Of a DNA stretch of 35,937 nucleotides, positions 16,986-25,468 are shown in pieces. The notes beneath the pieces were generated by a model. That model saw only the letters and a list, made by a program, of their open reading frames with translations, had not been told where the DNA came from and searched no databases. This DNA is from Planctomyces sp. SH-PL62 (lineage in GTDB: Bacteria; Planctomycetota; Planctomycetia; Planctomycetales; Planctomycetaceae). Both the position numbers and the translations under genes were made by a program. The first letter of the stretch is position 1. Every line of letters begins with the position of its first letter. The stretch covers positions 1 through 35,937 of the forward strand of contig CAMDPX010000053.1 in NCBI GenBank assembly GCA_945905295.1, given 5' to 3'.

Positions 16986-17078
16986 TCGAACGACCGGCCC
17001 GTTGGGCCTCAGGAAAAATCTGTGTTCCGATTCCAGGACCGTTGGCCCTGGCTGGGCGAACGGATGGCCCTTCGGGCC
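16986..17078 (-). repeat. GGCCCAAAGGGCC repeat, copy B (inverted relative to copy A)
   Basis: Read on the minus strand it gives GGCCCGAAGGGCCATCCG, CCCAGCCAGGGCCAACGG and AGGCCCAACGGGCCGGTCG, matching copy A (16548-16636) in the same order. The copies differ in the middle segment. Together with the palindrome between them they form a symmetric structure of about 530 bp. Confidence 0.75.
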
Positions 17079-17271
17079 AAAGGCGAAAAACGTTTTGGTG
17101 CCAATGTCATTCGTGAGTAATTCAATCGTGAGACACCTCATTCGCCCGGCACATCAATCGTGATCTCCGTCCCGCAGTTTTCGCCGATGCGTGGTGATGG
17201 AGTTCGCTGAATACTGGGACTCTGCCAGAAGTCCTCAGAACCCCTACTGTGAGTACAGGTCGCGGATCGAA

Positions 17272-17298
17272 TAAGAGTGTGTGTGCTTTTCGCGATAT
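17272..17298 (+). promoter_or_regulatory. Candidate sigma-28 (FliA) promoter for flgD-flgE
   Basis: TAAG (17272-17275), a spacer of exactly 15 bases, and CGCGATAT (17291-17298) resemble the FliA consensus TAAA-N15-GCCGATAA; the CGATA core is intact and five of eight -10 positions match. It lies 46 bases before the flgD ATG. A FlgM homologue in the same window makes FliA control plausible. Short motifs occur by chance, so confidence is limited. Confidence 0.35.
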
Positions 17299-17344
17299 GC
17301 CCTTCGGCTGTTCTGCGCGAAGTGACTTCTCAAGGTTAAACCGT

Positions 17345-17692
17345 ATGACTCCAACCGCCACGACGTCTGATGCCTCTCGCGATCAGTTCTTGAAGCTGCT
17401 GGTGGCACAGCTCCGGGCACAAGATCCTCTGGAGCCGATCAAGGACCAGGAGTTCACGGGGCAGTTGGCTCAGTTTTCGACGTTGGCGGGAATTGAAAAG
17501 CTGAATGCGAACTTCGGCGATCTGTTGTCGTTGCAGCAGATCACTCAAGGTGCTGGGCTGATCGGCAAGAATGTGACCTACAGCACGGCGGACAATGCCT
17601 CAAACACGGGAAGCGTCGAAGGCTTCTCGATCGCGGACGGTCACTTGCAACTGAAAGTGAGTGGCCAAGAGATTCCGATTGGACAAGTTTGA
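17345..17692 (+). CDS. flgD: Flagellar hook-capping protein FlgD (short form)
   Basis: FlgD is the scaffold cap on which hook subunits polymerise. I start at the ATG at 17345 (115 residues); an upstream frame from 17249 adds sequence with no resemblance to FlgD. The conserved N-terminal region is present: 'DQFLKLLVAQLRAQDPLEPIKDQEFTGQLAQFSTLAGIEKLN' (about 14-55). A short beta-rich tail follows ('GLIGKNVTYSTADN', 'GSVEGFSIADGHLQLKVSG'). The C-terminal tudor/Ig-like domains of the 220-residue enterobacterial form are missing, similar to short forms elsewhere. It is followed by flgE after 153 bases. Confidence 0.92.
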   Translation: MTPTATTSDASRDQFLKLLVAQLRAQDPLEPIKDQEFTGQLAQFSTLAGIEKLNANFGDLLSLQQITQGAGLIGKNVTYSTADNASNTGSVEGFSIADGHLQLKVSGQEIPIGQV

Positions 17693-17845
17693 GGTATGAC
17701 GGCAGCCGCATAGAGACGCGGCCGAAGACGACGGCTCGGTTTGGAAAACTGAGCACGGGACAACGGAGTGAGCCAGGAGACGTGACGGATCACGTGGGGC
17801 ACGGACGCGAAGTATTTCGCCCCTCGCACGATTGATCTGTCACTC

Positions 17846-19942
17846 ATGAGCAACTCTCTCACTGCCAGTTCGTCTGGTCTCCGAGTTCACCAGCAGATGC
17901 TGGATGTCGTCGGCAACAACTTGGCGAACGTCAACACCACCGGCTACAAGGCTCAGCGGATTCGTTTTTCGAATCAGTTTTCGGCGCTGTTGGAATCCAG
18001 CAGCGGCCCCACGGAAAGCGGTGGCGGTCGCAACCCCGTGGAGATCGGCCTGGGGGTGCAGGTCGCGGGGATCGACACGAAATTCTCGCAAGGGACGACC
18101 GAAGCGACGGGCAATAAGCTCGATCTGGCGATTCAAGACAACGGTTTCTTTCTCCTCCGGCACGGCAAAGATCTTTTGGCGACACGCGCCGGAGCGTTTT
18201 CGGTGGATGCGCAGAACTTCTTGGTCGATTCCTCGACCGGCGATCGAGTCCAACGCGCCGGAACTGTCGGTGAAGGATCCGCGACCGCGCCTGCGTTTCA
18301 GGTTGCCGGGAACAATGACATCTCAATCCGTCACGGCCTGACGATTCCCGGTCGAGCCACGGAGAAGGTTTCGTTTCGAGGCAACTTGGATGCTCGCGCA
18401 GACCTGCCGTTAGCCACTGTGTTGACGTCGAGCCAGCCGATTACGACGAGAGGTCAAGCGGCGACCTTGAGCACACAGTTGAATGATCTCGATCAAACCG
18501 TCAGCTCGTATACGGCGGGCGACCGGATTTTGATCCGAGGATCGCGAGTTGACGGTACGACCGTCGATACGGCCTTCGTGGCGACCGGCACGAGCGGTGA
18601 CACGGTGGGTGCTCTCTTGGATGTGATCAACGCAGCGTATCTCTCTCCGACACCGGGCCTGGGCGCGACGACCAATTTAGACAGTGCCGGACGCATCGTC
18701 ACGACGGCGAATCAAACGGGAACGTCGAAGTTGACGTTGTCTCTCAGCAGCGATCCCACGGATGCGGTCGCGGCTTCTGGCGTGACGAACTTCACCAATC
18801 TTCAACAAACGGTCGCAGGCCAGAATGGCGGCACGGCCACGACCACCATCGAGGTCTTCGATGGGCAGTTCGCGTCTCACAACGTCACGTTTACGTTCCA
18901 GCGGCAGTCGTTCAACACTTGGAGCCTCAAAGCTGCGCTCGACGAAGGCGCGGGGACCATCACACGTTTCGGGCAAGACAATTCCGTGGCCGGCTTACGA
19001 TTCAACGAGAACGGCTCGCTCGCGGGGATCGATGGAACGGCGACGGCTCAAGTCGTGGTGTTGAAGAAAACGCTGACGGCCGGGCAATCCCCCGCGACTT
19101 TGGCGACGATGTTGGATCAGCTCGACCAACATTCGCAGGGAGCCTACGCCCCAACCGATGTGCTCACGATCGCAGGCACCGAACGGGATGGGCGATCCAT
19201 TACCCCCATCAGTTTCTCTCCGGCCGGAAAAACAGTCGGTGACCTGATTGATGCCGTCAACACCGCGTTTCAAAGCGCGACGGCGTCGCTGGATGCGGCC
19301 GGCAATGTTGTGTTGGCTGCGGACACGACGGGGCAAAGTGAATTGTCTCTGCGACTGTTAGACGGACCGTCGAACGTTGGACAGACGAGTTTTGGTACAA
19401 GCATTGAGGCGGTGAGCGGGAGTAACGGAGACGAGAATATCACTTTTGAATTGGCCAACGTCGCTGGGTTCGGTGCCAAGCAGACCATTCAGCTTTCGTT
19501 CGGAGCCCAACAGGGATTCGATGGATTGACGCAATTTGGTGGTTTCAATTCCGCGGCACCGTCCGATCAAGACGGATTTGCGCAGGGCACACTGATTGAT
19601 CAAGAGGTGCAGCAGAATGGCGTGATTCTCGGTCAGTTCAGCAACGGCCGAACGGAAGCACTGGCTCAAATTGCTGTGGCCACCTTCGCCAATCCCGAAG
19701 GTATGGGGCGCGTCGGCAACAACCAGTTCAAACCGAATTCCAGCTCTGGCGCGCCGGTGATCACAACGGCTCAGGCCGGCGGAGCCGGTTCGATTCAAAG
19801 CGGAGTGCTCGAAAGTTCCAACGTCGATGTGGGTGTCGAATTCACCGCGCTCATCGCAGCCCAGCGTGGCTTCCAAGTCAACGCGCGAGCTTTCAGCATC
19901 GCCAACCAACTGCTTGAGGAAACGGCGAATCTCCTGCGATAA
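17846..19942 (+). CDS. flgE: Flagellar hook protein FlgE (long form with duplicated insert)
   Basis: FlgE polymerises into the flexible hook. At 698 residues it is far longer than the 400-residue enterobacterial form. The N-terminal D0 rod motif is clear (MSNSLTASSSGLRVHQQMLD, then NNLANVNTTGYK at about 24-35), as is the C-terminal one ('VDVGVEFTALIAAQRGFQVNARAFSIANQLLEE'). The core also holds 'LDLAIQDNGFFLL'. Two related segments at about 206-303 and 416-507 share 'L..LDQ....Y...D.L.I.G...DG' and 'TVG.L.D..N.AF/Y....A.LD.AG', resembling flagellin hook-IN-like inserts and suggesting an internal duplication. No strong ribosome-binding site is seen before the ATG. Confidence 0.94.
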   Translation: MSNSLTASSSGLRVHQQMLDVVGNNLANVNTTGYKAQRIRFSNQFSALLESSSGPTESGGGRNPVEIGLGVQVAGIDTKFSQGTTEATGNKLDLAIQDNGFFLLRHGKDLLATRAGAFSVDAQNFLVDSSTGDRVQRAGTVGEGSATAPAFQVAGNNDISIRHGLTIPGRATEKVSFRGNLDARADLPLATVLTSSQPITTRGQAATLSTQLNDLDQTVSSYTAGDRILIRGSRVDGTTVDTAFVATGTSGDTVGALLDVINAAYLSPTPGLGATTNLDSAGRIVTTANQTGTSKLTLSLSSDPTDAVAASGVTNFTNLQQTVAGQNGGTATTTIEVFDGQFASHNVTFTFQRQSFNTWSLKAALDEGAGTITRFGQDNSVAGLRFNENGSLAGIDGTATAQVVVLKKTLTAGQSPATLATMLDQLDQHSQGAYAPTDVLTIAGTERDGRSITPISFSPAGKTVGDLIDAVNTAFQSATASLDAAGNVVLAADTTGQSELSLRLLDGPSNVGQTSFGTSIEAVSGSNGDENITFELANVAGFGAKQTIQLSFGAQQGFDGLTQFGGFNSAAPSDQDGFAQGTLIDQEVQQNGVILGQFSNGRTEALAQIAVATFANPEGMGRVGNNQFKPNSSSGAPVITTAQAGGAGSIQSGVLESSNVDVGVEFTALIAAQRGFQVNARAFSIANQLLEETANLLR

Positions 19943-20019
19943 GCCCGTTTCAATCGTGTCTGCCGAGTGATGGGATGGCCTGGATGTTGGCGAGATAGGG
20001 TCAACCGGCCGCCTCAACA

Positions 20020-20037
20020 CAACCGATACAACCGATA
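20020..20037. repeat. Two tandem copies of CAACCGATA before fliF
   Basis: The 9-base unit CAACCGATA occurs twice in direct succession, about 108 bases before the fliF ATG. It contains CCGATA, as in sigma-28 -10 elements, but no matching -35 element lies 15 bases upstream of either copy. It might be an operator or chance. Confidence 0.3.
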
Positions 20038-20144
20038 CCAATTCACATTGATTGGGGAGATTGTGTACGCGCTGAGTCGTTCAGCCTCGTTTGCCGTCGC
20101 GCGACGAGCTTGCCCAATTTGCCCCACGATCGGAAGTTCGCGCG

Positions 20145-21650
20145 ATGGGTGGCTGGCAACGATTCATGCAGCAGTGGTCGCAGGTCTGGGTGCGGCTTAG
20201 CCCCAAGGGGCGAGTTGCATTCGGCGGTGCCGGTGCGGCGTTTCTCGTGCTGATCGTGTGGGTGGGCTTCTGGGCTTCGACGACGAATTACGCAGTCCTC
20301 TTCAACGGCTTGCAGCCGGAAGACACGGCGGCCATTTCGCAAAAACTCGATGCGGATCGAATCCCTTATGAGCTGGCAGGCGACGGTGCCACGATTCTGG
20401 TTCCGGTCGATCGCGTCTTGAAAACTCGCATGAGCCTTAACATTGCCGGGCTTCCACAAGGAGCCGGCAAGGGGTTTGAAATCTTCGACTCGATGTCGAT
20501 GGGCACGACACCGTTCGTCCAAAATCTGTACTACGTCCGAGCCACTCAAGGTGAGTTGACGCGCACGATCATGCAGTTGGATGCGGTGGGGCTCGCACGA
20601 GTTCATATTGTGCAGTCCGATCCGTCCCCTTTCATTCGCGACGAGAAACCGGTCACCGCCAGTGTGTGGATTCGCACGAAGCCAAGTCACAAACTGACTC
20701 ACGATGTGACTTCCGGCATCGTCGCATTCATGGCTGGCAGCGTGAAAGGTCTGACGCCTGAAAACGTCACGGTGATCGACTCCAAAGGGCATGTGCATAC
20801 CGAGCGTCCCGATTCCCAGGGTGGATTGGTTTCCTCCAAACAACGCGAACACCAACGTGAAGTCGAGGCGGACCTGACTCGTAAGGCTCAAGAGATTTTG
20901 GATCGAGCGCTCGGACCGGGCCAAGCCGTGGTTCGCGTGACGGCGGTCATGAAGTTTCTGCATGTCGAAGAGCAGAGTAAGAAAATTGACCCCGACGGGC
21001 GCGTCGCGACGCACGAATCCACCACGTCGTCCAAAACGACGAGTCCGGCTGGTCCGCGCGGAACAGTCGGTGCCGCGGGCAATGTGCCTGGAGCTCAACC
21101 GCCGGCAGCGAACGCCAACGGCCCGCTCACCCAAAACGAGACCATCGAAAGTGAATACGAAATCTCGAGCACGAGGCGGCAGTTCGTTGAGAATCAAGAA
21201 ACGATTGATCGGATCACGGTCGCGGTCATCCTGATGCCAACTTCCGATGACCCCGACGCTGATCCGGAGGAAGTCCTCGCCATCAGTTCCGCCGATGCCG
21301 AAAAGCTCGTCAAGCAGGCGGTCGGGTTTATCGAGAAGCGAGATGACATTCAGGTGAGCATCGGCAAGCCCTCGGCTCCAGGAACTGATCTTGAGGAAAC
21401 TCCGGGCGTCGTGGCCGCTCAGCGCTGGCAAAACTACATCCATCTCGTGAAGGCTTCCGCGCTGGTGATCGCCGCGCTGGCTGGGTTGATCATGGTCGTG
21501 ATGATGTACCGCAGCAGGCCGGCCGTTCCGTCTCAAGCCGTCAAACCCATTGATCCCGTCGCGTCACAAGAACCTTTGGATGTCGGTGCGGTGGTCAGCG
21601 TTTTGAAGTCGTGGCTCGGTGACTCTAGCCGTAACGCTCAACCGACGTAG
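20145..21650 (+). CDS. fliF: Flagellar MS-ring protein FliF
   Basis: FliF forms the inner-membrane MS ring, the base of the flagellar rotor. I start at the ATG at 20145, with GGAAG 8 bases upstream; a TTG at 20091 is the alternative. The 501-residue protein has membrane segments at about 23-44 and 437-455. Between them is the YscJ/FliF domain, with 'YAVLFNGLQPEDTAAISQKLDADRIPYEL', 'GKGFEIFD', 'QNLYYVRATQGELTRTIMQLD' and 'ARVHIVQ'. The C-terminal tail of about 44 residues ends 'LKSWLGD', the expected FliG-binding region. The fliG gene follows after 15 bases. Confidence 0.96.
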   Translation: MGGWQRFMQQWSQVWVRLSPKGRVAFGGAGAAFLVLIVWVGFWASTTNYAVLFNGLQPEDTAAISQKLDADRIPYELAGDGATILVPVDRVLKTRMSLNIAGLPQGAGKGFEIFDSMSMGTTPFVQNLYYVRATQGELTRTIMQLDAVGLARVHIVQSDPSPFIRDEKPVTASVWIRTKPSHKLTHDVTSGIVAFMAGSVKGLTPENVTVIDSKGHVHTERPDSQGGLVSSKQREHQREVEADLTRKAQEILDRALGPGQAVVRVTAVMKFLHVEEQSKKIDPDGRVATHESTTSSKTTSPAGPRGTVGAAGNVPGAQPPAANANGPLTQNETIESEYEISSTRRQFVENQETIDRITVAVILMPTSDDPDADPEEVLAISSADAEKLVKQAVGFIEKRDDIQVSIGKPSAPGTDLEETPGVVAAQRWQNYIHLVKASALVIAALAGLIMVVMMYRSRPAVPSQAVKPIDPVASQEPLDVGAVVSVLKSWLGDSSRNAQPT

Positions 21651-21665
21651 CAAGGCACACGACCC

Positions 21666-22703
21666 ATGACAAAGCCAACGCCAGCACTCACGAATTGGGA
21701 CAAAGCGGCGATCTTGCTGCGAGCACTGTCGCCGGAACCCAATCAAAACCAAGACGTGCTGAATCAGCTTGATCCCGCTCAGGCCGCGAAGTTGCGAGCC
21801 GTCATGGCCGAAGTCGCCAAACGCTCGGACTTGGCCACGATCACGCAGGACGTGCTACGCGAATTCCAAGACCTGCGCCGCCACAATGGAACACAGGCGG
21901 CCGGTCCGTCCGAGGCTCCGCACTTCGCGGCGAATTGGGTCGCTCGACAGTACGGCGAATCGGCCGCGCCGGCTCAGGCCAGCGACGATTCACCATCCGC
22001 GAACAGCGAGGCGAATGAGCCCGATGCCGCAACAAAACTTGCGAAGGTGGCCGCTCCGGTGTTGGCTCGCGTCTTGCAGCAAGAATCGCCACGAGTCCTG
22101 GTGCTGGTCCTGCAATCGCTGTCAGCGGATCAAGCCGCGGCCGTACTGAAGCTGATTCCGCCCGATGTTCGCGGGAGTTCGATCGCGATGATGGCCGGCG
22201 GAATCCAAATCGCAGAATCCATCCGCGACCGAGTCTTACAAACGATTCTCATGCAATGCGACACCTCCGGCCCCGCACTTGAGACAACGTCGGACGAAGA
22301 CGTGCAAGTCAAACTCCTGGTCGGCATTCTGCAAGGGGTCGATCGCGAAGAACGCCTGCGGCTGATGACTCTGCTGACCGAACAGAACGAAGTGGTCGCC
22401 GCGAAAATCGACGACTGCCTCTACGACTACACCGACCTGCTTCGCATCGGCGATCGGTCGCTGCAAAAGATCCTCACGCAGACCGACCAGAAGACGCTGG
22501 CCATGGCGCTCAAGACCGCGCCGGCGGAGATTCGCGACAAAGTCATGAAGAACATGTCCGAACGGGTGCGCGCCGCGCTCGCCGAGGAAATGGAATTCCT
22601 CAGCGAAGTCCCGAACGCCAAAGCCGAAGCCGCTCGCAAAGAGATCACGGCCATCATTCGCACGCAGGACAAAGAAGGTGCGCTGGTCTGGCTGGAATCC
22701 TGA
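21666..22703 (+). CDS. fliG: Flagellar motor switch protein FliG
   Basis: FliG couples the MS ring to the stator and to FliM. The protein has 345 residues, near the usual size. The N-terminal region is divergent. The middle domain (about 115-200, 'APVLARVLQQESPRVLVLVLQSLSADQAAAVLKLIPPDVR') replaces the usual EHPQ-type motif with QESPR. The C-terminal torque domain is clear: 'DYTDLLRIGDRSLQKIL', 'LAMALKTAPAEIRDKVMKNMSERVRAALAEEMEFLS'. Charged residues of the torque helix are kept (Arg in SERVR and the Glu-Glu pair where Asp-Asp is common). It ends 19 bases before the convergent flgL stop. Confidence 0.93.
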   Translation: MTKPTPALTNWDKAAILLRALSPEPNQNQDVLNQLDPAQAAKLRAVMAEVAKRSDLATITQDVLREFQDLRRHNGTQAAGPSEAPHFAANWVARQYGESAAPAQASDDSPSANSEANEPDAATKLAKVAAPVLARVLQQESPRVLVLVLQSLSADQAAAVLKLIPPDVRGSSIAMMAGGIQIAESIRDRVLQTILMQCDTSGPALETTSDEDVQVKLLVGILQGVDREERLRLMTLLTEQNEVVAAKIDDCLYDYTDLLRIGDRSLQKILTQTDQKTLAMALKTAPAEIRDKVMKNMSERVRAALAEEMEFLSEVPNAKAEAARKEITAIIRTQDKEGALVWLES

Positions 22704-22722
22704 CGCCCAGAGTCAGAGGGGG

Positions 22723-23676
22723 TCACTGCAAGAAATCGGACAAGTTCAACGAGTTGATTTGTTGGATCAGTGACAGGCCGATCTTGTAGAGATTCTGGTT
22801 CTGCGTCAGCGAGGTGATCGCGGCGGCCACATCGACGGATTCCAGTTCGACGTTCTGCTTTTGCAGCGACAACTGCACGTCGGTAATTCGGTCGCGCCAT
22901 TGCGTCAGCAGTTCCGCTTGCACGCCTTGGGTTCCCAGCGTGTCGAGCGCACTCGTCGTCGCGCGGTCGAGTTCATCAATGTGTTTGGTCAGCGCGGCGT
23001 TGCGATCTGTTGACGACAAGCCGCGTGTGTTGCGGATGTCGTCGCGCAGGTTCATCAGGACTTGGAAAGCGTCTTTCGGATCCGAACTGTTGCCGGTCTG
23101 CGGGAGTTCAAACACGTGTCCCGGAATCAGCGTGTTGAGCGTCTGGCCCGGCCCGATGAGAACCTGCGAACTGGCGTCGCTCCCTTGATAGTTGATCTGA
23201 GTCGGCCGCCCCGCGCTATCGGTGGCCGCGACGACAAATGGGGTCGTTTCGGTGGCCGTGCCGGCGAACAGCGAACGACCGTCCGACAATTTGCGGTTGC
23301 CGATTTGCAGCAAGGTGCTGAGCGCCCCATCGATCTCCTGCGCGAGCGCCTGATCGGAGGCCGGATCGGACGCGGCACTGTTCGCCGCTTGCAGTGCGAT
23401 GTCTTTGGCATGAGTCAGCACATTCTTCACATCCGTAATCGCCGCCGTGGACGCATCGAGCGCGACGGACGCATCGCGGATCGTCGCCAAGTGCGTCGTC
23501 AGTCGAGCATCGTCCTGACGGTTCTTCAGCACGCGCACGGTCTCGGCTGGCCCGTCCGACGGGCGTTGCAATCGGAGACCCGACGCGAGCTGATCCTGCA
23601 ACTTGGCCATACCAGCCAGGGTCTTCTGTGTATTGCGGAGCAGTCCTTGAAACTGCATCTCGGTAGTGACTCGCAT
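22723..23676 (-). CDS. flgL: Hook-filament junction protein FlgL (HAP3)
   Basis: FlgL links the FlgK ring to the flagellin filament. It has 317 residues, the family size. The N-terminus MRVTTEMQFQGLLRNTQKTLAGMAKLQDQLASGLRLQRPSD matches the flagellin D0/D1 pattern 'RI.....Q.LN..q..L..LQ.QLASGkRi..PSD'. The C-terminus is helical, with 'VDVAAAITSLTQNQNLYKIGLSLIQQINSLNLSDFL'. It is the last gene of the minus-strand set, 112 bases after flgK, with inverted-repeat copy 3 between. Confidence 0.93.
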   Translation of the reverse strand: MRVTTEMQFQGLLRNTQKTLAGMAKLQDQLASGLRLQRPSDGPAETVRVLKNRQDDARLTTHLATIRDASVALDASTAAITDVKNVLTHAKDIALQAANSAASDPASDQALAQEIDGALSTLLQIGNRKLSDGRSLFAGTATETTPFVVAATDSAGRPTQINYQGSDASSQVLIGPGQTLNTLIPGHVFELPQTGNSSDPKDAFQVLMNLRDDIRNTRGLSSTDRNAALTKHIDELDRATTSALDTLGTQGVQAELLTQWRDRITDVQLSLQKQNVELESVDVAAAITSLTQNQNLYKIGLSLIQQINSLNLSDFLQ

Positions 23677-23693
23677 CGCGTCTCAACCAAACT

Positions 23694-23782
23694 AACTCGA
23701 AGCGTCAGCGAGGGCGAACGCTTCAAGCGACGATGATGGTGGAACTCCTGTGAAGCGTTCGCCCTCGCTGACGCGGCGGGTG
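23694..23782. repeat. Planctomycete-type inverted repeat, copy 3 (flgK-flgL gap)
   Basis: The arms at 23694-23716 (AACTCGAAGCGTCAGCGAGG...) and 23760-23782 correspond to copies 1 and 2, with slightly more mismatches at the outer end of the right arm (GCGGCGGGT instead of GCTTCGGGTT). GAACGCTTCA and TGAAGCGTTC extend the pairing inward. It lies between co-directional flgK and flgL. Confidence 0.83.
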
Positions 23783-23788
23783 TGTGAT

Positions 23789-25462
23789 TTATCGGATCGA
23801 CAGCAAGTCGTCGTAGGTCGTGTTGAGCACGTTGATGTACCTCGACGCGATTTGAAACATGCGTTGGAATTTCAGCAGGTTGACCATTTCTTCGTTGGTG
23901 TCGACGCCGGAGAGGCTCTGACGCTGTTGTTCAAGTCGGTCGAGCAAAAGCTGATTGGTGTCGAATTGCTCGGTCAGTCCCTGCACGTCGGCCCCGACGT
24001 CGGCGATGGTTTGCAGGAAGTCGCCTGACAGCGTCGTGCCGTTCGGCATGAGCGGCGCATCGCGCAGCGCGACCAGGCGTTGCAAGTTCCCACTGTCGCC
24101 GGGTTGTCCGCTGCTGGATGTCGCCAAGCGATCGGCATTGCTGAGCAGATCGCTGCTGACCTTCAGCGTCGCCGCGTCGCCGCCGGTGAAAAACGAGTTC
24201 AGTCCCAGCGCACCCAACAGTCCGGCCGAGTCTGATGACGTCGTGCCGTCCCCTCGAAAATCAAACTTGAATCCCGGTGCGGACATCAGCGAGAGCGTTC
24301 CGGATTGCGAGTTCACGAAGGCCGTCAGATTCGGGATTGTTCCGAACGCATTGCCGATGTCGTTCAAGCTTTGTTGAGTCGGATCAACGTTGATCGTGGT
24401 CAGCGTGCGTTCGCCGGTAGCGGTGTTGGTGACTGCGACGATGACGGTGCCAGCGGTCGGTGGTGATGGAAGCCCCGCGGAAGTCAACGTTTGAGTGACA
24501 TCGCGGACTGCCTGCTGACTGGTCAAAGTCGTGAATGCTCCGGCGACGCCGACACCCGTTGTTTGCACGGAGTTGAACGCTTTCGCAACCGCGCGAGCCA
24601 AATCGTCGATCCGCGCGATGTATCGCGGCATCGTCTCGCTGCGGGCGATGAGATATCCCCCCAGTTGTCCCCCCGCGACTGGCAAATCGGTGCTTGTGCC
24701 AGCCGCTCGAATTCCGACTTCTCCGTCGGCATTGCGAGCCACTTCGAGTGACAACGCTCGGCCGCCGACGACTAATGCCGCGCCGCCAGACATCAGCGTG
24801 AGTTGGCCTTGATTGCCGCTCAGAACTTCGACGCCAATCTTTTGGCTCAATTGCTGAACTGCTTGCGACCGCTGGTCCATTAAGTCATTGGGTGCTGATC
24901 CCAAAGTGCTCTGTCGAGCGATCTCCGCATTGAGCTGCGCGATCTGCCTGGTCAGCGGATTGATCTCCGTGACGAGCGCGCCGATCGACTGATCGAGATC
25001 GTCTCGCAGGTGCAGTAAGTCGGTCGCCGACGAATTGAATTCGCGAGCCACTTGATCGGCCGATGCGACCGTCAGCTTCCGCTCCGCGCTGCTATTCAAC
25101 TGCGAGGACAATCCTTCGAGCCGATTGAACAAGGTTTCGAGCCGGGCTCCCGGCGACGCCTTTTCGTTGGACAGCCGGCTTTCCAACTGCGTCGCGACGG
25201 AGAGTTGCGATTCCGACGTCCCCGTCGCGGCCGTTTGGCGGATCTGAGTTTCCTCAATGTGCTCGTTGATCAATCGCTGAATGCCGGCCACCTCGACCCC
25301 TCGGCCAATCGACAGGTTGTCCAGCCGTTGTGGCGCCACGCTGCTGAGCTGCACGACCTGGCGGTGATAGCCCGGCGTGTTCGCGTTCGCGATGTTATTG
25401 CCAATCACGTCCATCGCGCGTTGGCTGGTCGTTAATGCTGAGACGCCGATCCCAAATTGCAT
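23789..25462 (-). CDS. flgK: Hook-filament junction protein FlgK (HAP1)
   Basis: FlgK is the first junction protein on top of the hook. It has 557 residues, typical of the family. The N-terminus MQFGIGVSALTTSQRAMDVIGNNIANANTPGYHRQ (1-35) is the rod/hook D0 signature. Residues about 175-210 hold 'INPLTRQIAQLNAEIARQ', the FlgK helix hairpin motif. The C-terminus has 'LDRLEQQRQSLSGVDTNEEMVNLLKFQRMFQIASRYINVLNTTYDDLLSI', diagnostic for FlgK. The start lies 6 bases after the flgN stop. Confidence 0.96.
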   Translation of the reverse strand: MQFGIGVSALTTSQRAMDVIGNNIANANTPGYHRQVVQLSSVAPQRLDNLSIGRGVEVAGIQRLINEHIEETQIRQTAATGTSESQLSVATQLESRLSNEKASPGARLETLFNRLEGLSSQLNSSAERKLTVASADQVAREFNSSATDLLHLRDDLDQSIGALVTEINPLTRQIAQLNAEIARQSTLGSAPNDLMDQRSQAVQQLSQKIGVEVLSGNQGQLTLMSGGAALVVGGRALSLEVARNADGEVGIRAAGTSTDLPVAGGQLGGYLIARSETMPRYIARIDDLARAVAKAFNSVQTTGVGVAGAFTTLTSQQAVRDVTQTLTSAGLPSPPTAGTVIVAVTNTATGERTLTTINVDPTQQSLNDIGNAFGTIPNLTAFVNSQSGTLSLMSAPGFKFDFRGDGTTSSDSAGLLGALGLNSFFTGGDAATLKVSSDLLSNADRLATSSSGQPGDSGNLQRLVALRDAPLMPNGTTLSGDFLQTIADVGADVQGLTEQFDTNQLLLDRLEQQRQSLSGVDTNEEMVNLLKFQRMFQIASRYINVLNTTYDDLLSIR

Positions 25463-25468
25463 GATGGC

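Larger units (their letters stand above)
16420..17344. other. Gene-free stretch between diguanylate cyclase and flgD
   Basis: About 925 bases without a convincing gene; short open frames here run through repeats on both strands. It contains two inverted copies of a repeat of about 90 bp (16548-16636, 16986-17078), a long palindrome between them (16771-16876), and, in its last part, a sigma-28-like promoter candidate for flgD. No RNA gene was recognised. Confidence 0.7.

Noticed and set aside
16412-17141. Several short open frames on both strands
   Set aside because: They run through the inverted repeats and palindrome, have low-complexity translations and no ribosome-binding sites.
20043-21536. 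Long open frame of 497 codons antisense to fliF
   Set aside because: It is a shadow: composition is Arg/His-rich, no family is recognisable, and fliF on the other strand is certain. Similar antisense frames occur along FlgI, FlgA, FlgF and the aldolase.
23789-23796. TCCGATAA on the minus strand, seven of eight matches to the sigma-28 -10 element, upstream of flgL
   Set aside because: It is the last codons and stop of flgK (Ile-Arg-stop) and the -35 position reads TACG instead of TAAA; likely coincidence.
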